From Basidiobolus meristosporus CBS 931.73 (lineage: Eukaryota; Basidiobolomycota; Basidiobolomycetes; Basidiobolales; Basidiobolaceae), in contig MCFE01000159.1 of the NCBI GenBank assembly GCA_002104905.1, positions 62,001-126,000 of the forward strand: 64,000 bases of DNA, written 5' to 3'. The notes beneath the pieces were generated by a model. The model did not search any database and was not told where the DNA came from. It saw nothing but the letters and a program-made list of their open reading frames with translations. The position numbers were made by a program, and so were the translations under genes. Positions 57,266 through 64,000 of this stretch are shown here, piece by piece. Within the stretch, counting starts at the first letter, position 1, and the number at the start of each line of letters is the position of its first letter.

Positions 57266-60200
57266 GGTGGTGCTTACGCTTATTTGAGGTAGTTCTAGCA
57301 AATGAAACAAAATCGAGTCAATAAAGCGGTGACAGGCGCACAGTTTGGGCTTCCCCACTACCTTCAAAGGGCATATACGCGAGCGGAGGCCGAGGATTTG
57401 CGTCGCTACGAGCTTGCTGATGAATGTACAAAAGAGAGGATTGGTATGCAGAAATGGGAAGGATTGAAGTATTTGAAGGAGGCTTCGAGGATGTCGCCGA
57501 GTTTTATTTCATCCTTGAAGCTCCTTGATCCATACAGATTAATCAGGGCGGAACGCGCAAGGACTACGATTTTTTGGGAGCGTTCATGGGAATGCAGCAG
57601 CTACGTCTTCCCTCATAGCTCACCTGTCACCAATTCCATGGTGGATTTCAAATGAAGTCTCTCAATCACGCCAATCATCGAGACACCCAGACTAAATTGG
57701 CGGCCAGAGATTTGCGGGAGTTGATGAGTTGATTTATTGCCGATCGCATCCTGATGGCCATTATTGGCTTGGGCAACCACGGCCGCCCACATTTGCTTAT
57801 CGACTCCGTTCAAATATACATCCAGGAAATCTCAACGAATACATGAAATGAAGTCCGTAATCATCTACAGATGTATGGTGTTTTACCAAATAGATCTCCT
57901 ACTCGCACTGACTAATTGCCAAGATTTCCTGTACGTTGAGACGCTCCCTAGGGATCACTTGCGCTTTGCCTCATGTGCAGCCTCGTTGGTACGAGCAACC
58001 TCGATCCTATCGGGCCTAAAGGTTCCGAACGGCTAGCGGAAACTCCATCAAGAACCAAGGAGCATGTTGTGTCTGGGGGCAGTATGCAAGAAACCTAGAT
58101 GAGATTCCAAGCCGATGTTGATCTGAGTCTACTCCAGAGATTACCTGGACCCCATCAATTCGTCTATCGCATCACGGCTGCACTCCCATGTAATCCCAGT
58201 GTTGGTTGCGAAGGTAGATGTGTTTAACGCCATCGAGGGTGTAAATTACTCGGTCTGGCCCAGACCAATATAAGTGGGCCTTGAGTCTCACTTTATTGCT
58301 TGATCTGCATCCTCGATCAAATTTCGATGCCTGACATGCGTAGTTTGGGACAGCCTGGTTGCGAATACCGGTAAAATAGAGTTGGTCATTTGCACATTTA
58401 CGTTAGGAATCTGTCAACAGCCTCTGCAAATCGTAAATGCTTGGTCACTGAGGTATTATAAGGTCTCACTCTGATATAAATTCAACCTATTGATTGGCTT
58501 AATTCTTGATGGGTTTGTGAACAGCCAATGGCTCCAGAGTTAGTGCCTTTGGATCTAAGGGTTTTCAGCTGGTGTCAGATCAACCAGTGAATGAATTTGT
58601 CTCATTTCAATTATACCTTGGCGTATTGCAGCCGTATCCATCAGTCTACATGTAAATATCCAGGTGTGGTGAATCTATTGGTGTTGTCACTGAACCAGCC
58701 TCGTACCTATGAAATACTATCCAACCCCTCATCCATCGTAGCCTATGTTGAGAGATCAAGAAGCTTTGACTTGGGGGAAACGTACTGCAACTTTTGGTAT
58801 GAATCATCAGGTTAAACGAAGAATGCTAGACCAGAGCATGATATGAGCTTGTACATTGTGGAGCGCGACTGAAGAAACGATATCAATAGGCAAATATTGC
58901 ATTTCATTGTTTTGTGGAATAGCCTATTTGGCTTTCCGGGTGTTGACAAATGATCCAGGCCCATTGACTGCTCCACCATTCCATAATCACTAGTCAAATA
59001 ATATTCTGGTTAACTTGTGTAACGCGAGCCATCTTTTAAATCCTAAGAATCGGGAGGACTCCAAGCAATCCTTGTGGCATAATTTAGGAACCCTTATCGG
59101 CCAAGTCAGTCTACACGAGTGTGACTGTTTCTGGATAAAAAGTGTTAACAATTGAGTCTTCGAACATGCACACTGCTCCGGCTTCCAGAATCTCAACCCT
59201 TTGACACTATCAGAAACTTACCTGCGTTTGAGCTGGGGATTTGTGGGGAGATGTCAATGGATGATGAGGAAAACCTGACAATCCATTTCGTTATGCGGCT
59301 CAGCTACGTAGGGCTGTATAGGATGAAATGGCATTCGCCCTATGATTAACGCTCAGCGTTTACTTGGTGGAAGGATGATGCTCTGTAATTCCTCAAGCAT
59401 TCATACCTTTGAACCCTCCAACTCCACATCGGCCGTGTACCGGATGGGGTTGGGGGCTAACGTAATCACCTATCATTTCGCGAATCGCAAACTTCATTGG
59501 TAGGAGCATCAGCTACGAGATATCAAGCATCTCTGGACCTGAGCCAGACTATTCTTTTGGATGAAGCGCACTCTAGTTGGGAATCCGGTCTGGGCTTTCG
59601 CCAGCCATAGTGGAGCTTTTCAGAGGCGTGGACGGACAATACTTTGGTGAGACAAACCAAGCTCCAGAAGCTGGAGACATTTGGGTGCTGATAGATCGGT
59701 CGAGTTTCATTCTCATTGAATCTTGCCCACAGACACGCATGATTATGTTCGGTCAGGTTGGGTATTTGTGTGCTTGACTGATTCGGAGATTCTAGAGTAT
59801 GAGCCCGATGTTGTATGGCATTACTCATAAATCTCATCACCAATGAGAGTGCACCCTACCGCCGATGACCTCCCAACTCACGAGGACACTTCGCATTCAA
59901 GGGAAAGACTCCACCCACTGTTGTCTGGATGAGTCATTGTGGGAGCGAGGTGAGTAGAATCCAGTCGGGAATCGGCCCACCTGTTGCTCTTCACTGAAAC
60001 TCCCTCATATGAACCTTAAACCTTCTGTGCTTCGCCCCTGAAATTGATCTTGGCCGGTAGCGCACATATGCCCTATGTTACTCAGACTGGGATTGCTGAG
60101 GCATTGTCTCCAGGTTGTGCAACCAAGGCCTAGCTAAGTGCCTCTTGATTTGGAGGGTGCCACCAATCAGCGCACGGGAACTGATTGGTGTAGCCACAAC

Positions 60201-60711
60201 AAACTATCACCAAACTGATGATGCCACCTCATAACCCTCGATTTTTGTTAGAAAACTGGATTAGGGGACTTGCCATAGTTAATCTTACCACTTGATTCTA
60301 GGGGAATTTTTTCCTCAATCAAGTCGCTCAGAGTCAGTTGACCTGGATATCAACGTAATCTATGCTGCATAAGATATGCGGTAATGGAGGGAATCCCTAG
60401 TGATTTTATGATGGCTTTCCCGCTTCACACCTGATTTAGTAAATTCGCAGGCTCTGACTACGGGGCTAATAAAATCAATGATTGAATGAATTTTTCGAGG
60501 GTCCATAATATTGCTGGCGAAAATACTCGGCCAGCACGTATTTTCTTGGTTCACTTGGTTTCCACCGTATCCAACCTAGGCCCCTTCCTCTCGTAAACGT
60601 GCCATCGTTCGATTGATTTTGTTTCCACTGGTTTGTCCAAGTCTCCTCCGCCTTTCCAACCACCTCGCCCTTTCTAACCCCGCTGGCTCTTGCCTCTCAT
60701 CTTGTCCGTAG
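57266..60711. other. 3.4-kb gene-poor region
   Basis: The longest stretch without a supported gene. A 117-residue frame at 57302-57655 (+) has a protein-like charged start but begins 36 bases from the chitin synthase start codon and has no recognised homology. The rest shows only short frames. The right end holds the PP2A promoter, with pyrimidine-rich tracts at 60580-60660. Confidence 0.4.
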
Positions 60712-61771
60712 ATGTCTGACATTTCCGCCGATATAGGTGCCATAGATGCTTGGATTGAGCAACTCAAGGAATGCAAACAGCTGCCAGAAGCTGAGGTGAA
60801 GAAATTGTGCGACAAGGTAACCTGATTTTTCATCTCGCTGTCTCTCATCATCCCCTCTTACTCACGAAGCCATCCTTGTGTTTAGGCCAAGGAGGTCTTG
60901 AAAGAAGAGTCAAACGTGCAATATGTCAAATGCCCAGTAACCGTGTGTGGTGACATCCATGGTCAATTCCACGATCTGATTGAGTTGTTTAAAATCGGAG
61001 GCAATTCCCCCGATACCAACTACCTGTTTATGGGTGACTATGTAGACCGTGGCTATCACTCCGTCGAGACGGTGACTCTCTTGGTGGCCATGAAGCTTCG
61101 CTACAGAGACCGTATTACCATTCTTCGTGGGAACCACGAGTCTCGCCAGATTACACAGGTCTATGGTTTCTATGACGAGTGCCTGCGTAAGTATGGTAAC
61201 GCCAACGTCTGGAAGTACTTCACCGATCTATTTGACTTCCTCCCGTTGACCGCTCTTATAGAAGATCAGGCAAGTCCCCCCACCTCCCCCGTTCCTGGCC
61301 CACTGATGCTTACACAGCCTATATTAGATCTTTTGTCTTCATGGTGGGCTGTCGCCTTCCATCGACACTCTTGACAACATCCGCTCCCTCGACAGAATAC
61401 AGGAGGTTCCACACGAGGGCCCCATGTGCGACTTACTGTGGTCTGACCCTGATGATCGCCCAGGATGGGGCATTTCACCCAGAGGTGCGGGCTATACATT
61501 TGGTCAGGACATCTCCGAGGCATTTAATCACAACAACGGCCTTACCCTGATCGCTAGAGCCCATCAGCTTGTCATGGAAGGCTATAACTGGAGTCAGGAT
61601 CAGAACGTAGTCACCATCTTCAGTGCGCCAAATTACTGTTACCGCTGCGGTAATCAGGCGGCGATCATGGAGATCGACGAGCACATGAAGTACTTCTTCC
61701 TCCAGTTCGACCCTGCTCCCCGAAGAGGCGAGCCACATGTCACCCGTCGTACGCCCGATTATTTCTTGTAA
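60712..61771 (+). CDS. Serine/threonine protein phosphatase 2A catalytic subunit
   Basis: Catalytic subunit of PP2A, a metal-dependent Ser/Thr phosphatase working with scaffold and regulatory subunits. Three exons, 60712-60816, 60886-61269 and 61328-61771, join in frame to 310 residues, the normal length. The family metal and phosphate motifs are intact: [51 protein letters not shown] and [10 protein letters not shown], with [11 protein letters not shown]. The C terminus is TPDYFL, the signal for carboxymethylation and phosphorylation. The second intron has a GC donor (CAG/GCAAGT), forced by the conserved EDQ/IFCLHGG junction. The yeast counterparts are PPH21/PPH22 and the fission-yeast ones ppa1/ppa2. 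Confidence 0.98.
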
Positions 61772-62398
61772 TCCCACCCAAATTACACTTTTTTATTGTT
61801 TTCAAAGCCTTTCATCTCTCTTCATTTGTCACCAAGTTGATCACTTCGTCGTCGATTTGGCTTGAATTGAAAGAACAAAAAGCCATGTATCATAAACTAA
61901 TTGATAAAGCAAAAGAATGGTATGTTCCCTTACCCACCGGAGCAAACACACTTCTCATAGGACCGATTCGGAATTTGTGTGGGATTGGATTGCATAGATC
62001 TCCATCGTCGCTACCAACGCCTATCACGCTTGCAACCTTCAGCCGCCCTGGGGTATTCCCTTGTATCCCTTGTTGCTCGTGGTTCGCCACAGTTAGACTA
62101 TTCCCTGGGCCCTTTGTCTTCCTTTCCGCTTGGACATGTTTGTTACTTTGGATGTTGTGGCCCAGATTAGCACTAGCAATCTTCCGTGTGCGCTGCGTCA
62201 AAGGCTGTAGTGCCAAGTTCGTGGGGATTCAATTTAGGCCAAGGTTCATCGTGAGACAACATACGAACCTTTAGGTATGACTGAAAGGGGTGTAGCATGG
62301 TATGTTTATATGAAGCGCATTGAATGGGTACAAGGGGAGTGGTTTATTATTGATGTTAGCTGATGTGAGTGGAGATTCGGTTTGGAATCCATGGTAAA
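61772..62398. other. Convergent intergenic region
   Basis: 3' regions of PP2A (+) and the dioxygenase (-). A 145-residue frame at 61837-62274 (+) has poor coding character and no homology. Confidence 0.4.
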
Positions 62399-63481
62399 TC
62401 AGTATCTCCCGCCCTCGCGAAAGACCTGCCTCCACTTTTCGACAATGTAGTCTCCAAAGGCTGGCAGTGTTTCCACCCCTTTCCCGGCAGAGGCAGAATG
62501 GTCACTGTTTCGTTGATTGTTGAATAGACTGTAGTCTTGCGCGGTATCCCCGTTCAGGATGGGGATTTCTGCATCGTAGCTTGGATAGAAGAAGAAAACC
62601 ATGGAGTAGCGCTCCTCTTGGGCTAAACTCACCCTGTGCAGAGGACTGATATAACGACCTTGCGTTAACAAGGACATGTAATCCCCGCAATTGACAAATA
62701 TAGTTTGTGGTTTGGTAGGAACCTCATGCCAGGCATTATCCTGGAACACCTCCAACCCGGGCACCATGGTTGGTTGTAAAATAAGAGTCAGAAAGCCCCA
62801 GTCGGTGTGCGGTGAAGAGCCAATGCGCTCTTTGGTAGTATCATCCGATTTGAAGGAGCTCTTGAAGTAGTGAAACAGGCGCAACAAGGAGATTTCGTTG
62901 GAGCCCTTGCAGTACTGTTCGAAGTAATCTTCTGGCTGGCCTAGTGACAATGAGAGGCCTCGAGATAACACATGGGATATCTCGCACATCCCATCGTAAA
63001 ACTCGTGCAGGACATTTTTCCACTTCTCGCGGTCGACATCGCTTTCACCTACAGCTTTGGCTACAGCTGAATCCAACTTGCAGAGTGTATCAGATGGGGG
63101 CCATTCGTTGTTACCCTGCAGTCCATTATCAGGCGTCCGGCCCTCTGGCCAGTTGTACCCATAAGAGAAGGCTTCCTTTACCTCCAACCTCTCGCTTCCG
63201 CTCTCTCCGCCAAATGGGATGTAGCCTCTCGTAAAGCCTCCAGGCTTGATCAGGGGTAGCCGGTCTTTCTCTGACCTCTCCAGCTCGAACAGAGCCCTTG
63301 CTGCGGCGAGAATTCCGCCAGGGTTAAAGGTCGGATGGCTCAGACTGGTAATGTAAAATGCCCCATAAGTCTCTGCTGCTTGACGAAGCTGCTCGGCAAC
63401 TGACTGCTTCGCTTCCTCCTTCTGGTTGAGCAGTAGGGGGGTGATATCAATGGTAGGCAAATCCAACTTTTTGGCCTGCAT
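62399..63481 (-). CDS. 2-oxoglutarate/Fe(II)-dependent oxygenase (isopenicillin N synthase-like)
   Basis: Non-heme iron oxygenase of the IPNS/gibberellin oxidase-like superfamily. Single exon, 360 residues. The start is ATG 63481 (MQAKKLDLPTIDITPL); eight more residues are readable upstream, but from a TTG. The N-terminal DIOX_N half is clear: LPTIDITPLL, then GAFYITSLSHP, and SEKDRLPL...GYIPFG. The double-stranded beta-helix core has both metal His and the Asp of the HxD...H triad (HTDWGFLTLIL and SPLHRVSL), and the RxS 2-oxoglutarate anchor (RYSMVFFFYP). The substrate is unknown; no biosynthetic cluster is seen around it. Confidence 0.93.
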   Translation of the reverse strand: MQAKKLDLPTIDITPLLLNQKEEAKQSVAEQLRQAAETYGAFYITSLSHPTFNPGGILAAARALFELERSEKDRLPLIKPGGFTRGYIPFGGESGSERLEVKEAFSYGYNWPEGRTPDNGLQGNNEWPPSDTLCKLDSAVAKAVGESDVDREKWKNVLHEFYDGMCEISHVLSRGLSLSLGQPEDYFEQYCKGSNEISLLRLFHYFKSSFKSDDTTKERIGSSPHTDWGFLTLILQPTMVPGLEVFQDNAWHEVPTKPQTIFVNCGDYMSLLTQGRYISPLHRVSLAQEERYSMVFFFYPSYDAEIPILNGDTAQDYSLFNNQRNSDHSASAGKGVETLPAFGDYIVEKWRQVFREGGRY

Positions 63482-64000
63482 CTCCAGTTTGAAGGGCTTA
63501 GACAAGCGGAAGGGCCAATTTATTTGCTATGATATAGCGAGAGTATTTTGTCGGACAGGCCTCTGATTGGCCAGCATCATGAGAGCAACCCATCACATCG
63601 GGTTATGGGAAAATCTGGAGAATTTGGATTGACGATTTGCGCCTGGAGGCGCACTCATGCACTCAGCAATCATTTGGTGGAAACTACGCCTCATATGGGA
63701 AGAATTAGCGAGATCTGGCAATTGTCGAACAATATGAAACCCACCTGAAGTCATAGTTCAGATAGATTCATGGCGTTAGTTTTGGACGAGGTAGTTACGT
63801 TCACATCCTATTTGGACAGGGTGGGAAGCTTTCCACACGCAATAAATGTGCGTCTGCGAACAAGTGGCCCCAGGTGGTCAGGTGCCGAATTAGTTTGTGC
63901 GTCTGGATGGAGCCCAACAGGCTGTTCTATATAACCGCAGAGTTCAAGGTGAGCGGGGCTCTGTCTCCCATTATCCGCTACATGGATTCGAAAAATCAAG
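63482..64000. other. Upstream region of the oxygenase gene
   Basis: No gene was seen. Confidence 0.4.

Noticed and set aside
57302-57655. 117-residue open frame next to chitin synthase
   Set aside because: Charged and protein-like at its start, but only 36 bases from the divergent start codon, with no promoter, introns or homology; left as a weak candidate.
17000-64000. CRISPR arrays, operons, ribosome binding sites
   Set aside because: The genome is eukaryotic; no regularly spaced direct repeats of that kind were seen.

Overview
This window is nuclear DNA of a fungus. About twenty protein genes are visible, most with several short introns of roughly 55-120 bases and fungal-type splice signals. 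A class IV/V-type chitin synthase, allantoicase, a Pcl-type cyclin, an MIT-like/RasGEF protein and a mitochondrial aconitase all point to fungi. The mixture of families, with unplaced seven-helix and secreted proteins and moderate base composition, would suit an early-diverging lineage, but the sequence alone does not settle the phylum.

Layout, left to right. 1-1971 (-): 5' part of an EF-hand-like/coiled-coil protein that runs off the edge. 3025-6717 (+): TBC1D8/9-like Rab GAP. 7116-8191 (-): Tipin/Csm3/Swi3 fork-protection protein. 8752-10124 (+): single-pass membrane protein. 11.6-16.2 kb: island of degraded Ty1/copia retrotransposons with at least eight LTR copies in both orientations. 17059-17676 (-): secreted protein with a duplicated eight-cysteine domain. 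20001-22946 (-): aconitase. 24563-25600 (+): allantoicase. 25917-28050 (-): Pif1 helicase. 28568-30427 (-): duplicated helical domain plus Q/N/G/Y-rich prion-like tail. 30828-35284 (-): secreted R/Y/G/P-rich protein, secreted polysaccharide lyase family 14-like protein and a multi-helix membrane protein. 37232-40887 (+): SH3/RA-like scaffold. 41688-42506 (+): cyclin. 43511-44717 (+): MOSC-domain protein. 45188-48089 (-): RasGEF. 49299-49938 (-): unrecognised small protein. 50.6-53.1 kb: second, older transposon-relic island. 53820-57265 (-): chitin synthase. 60712-61771 (+): PP2A catalytic subunit. 62399-63481 (-): 2-oxoglutarate/Fe(II) oxygenase.

The genes do not form an obvious pathway cluster. 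Several concern polarity, signalling and the wall (RasGEF, SH3/RA scaffold, Rab GAP, PP2A, cyclin, chitin synthase). Five encode surface or secreted products (8752, 17059, 30828, 32680, 34289), and three of these sit side by side on one strand. The most notable signals are the duplicated Cys-rich secreted protein, the duplicated-helix/prion-like protein, GC-AG introns in PIF1 and PP2A, an ambiguous intron that decides whether a membrane protein keeps its transmembrane helix, and a nested retrotransposon island that contains near-identical LTRs facing each other.
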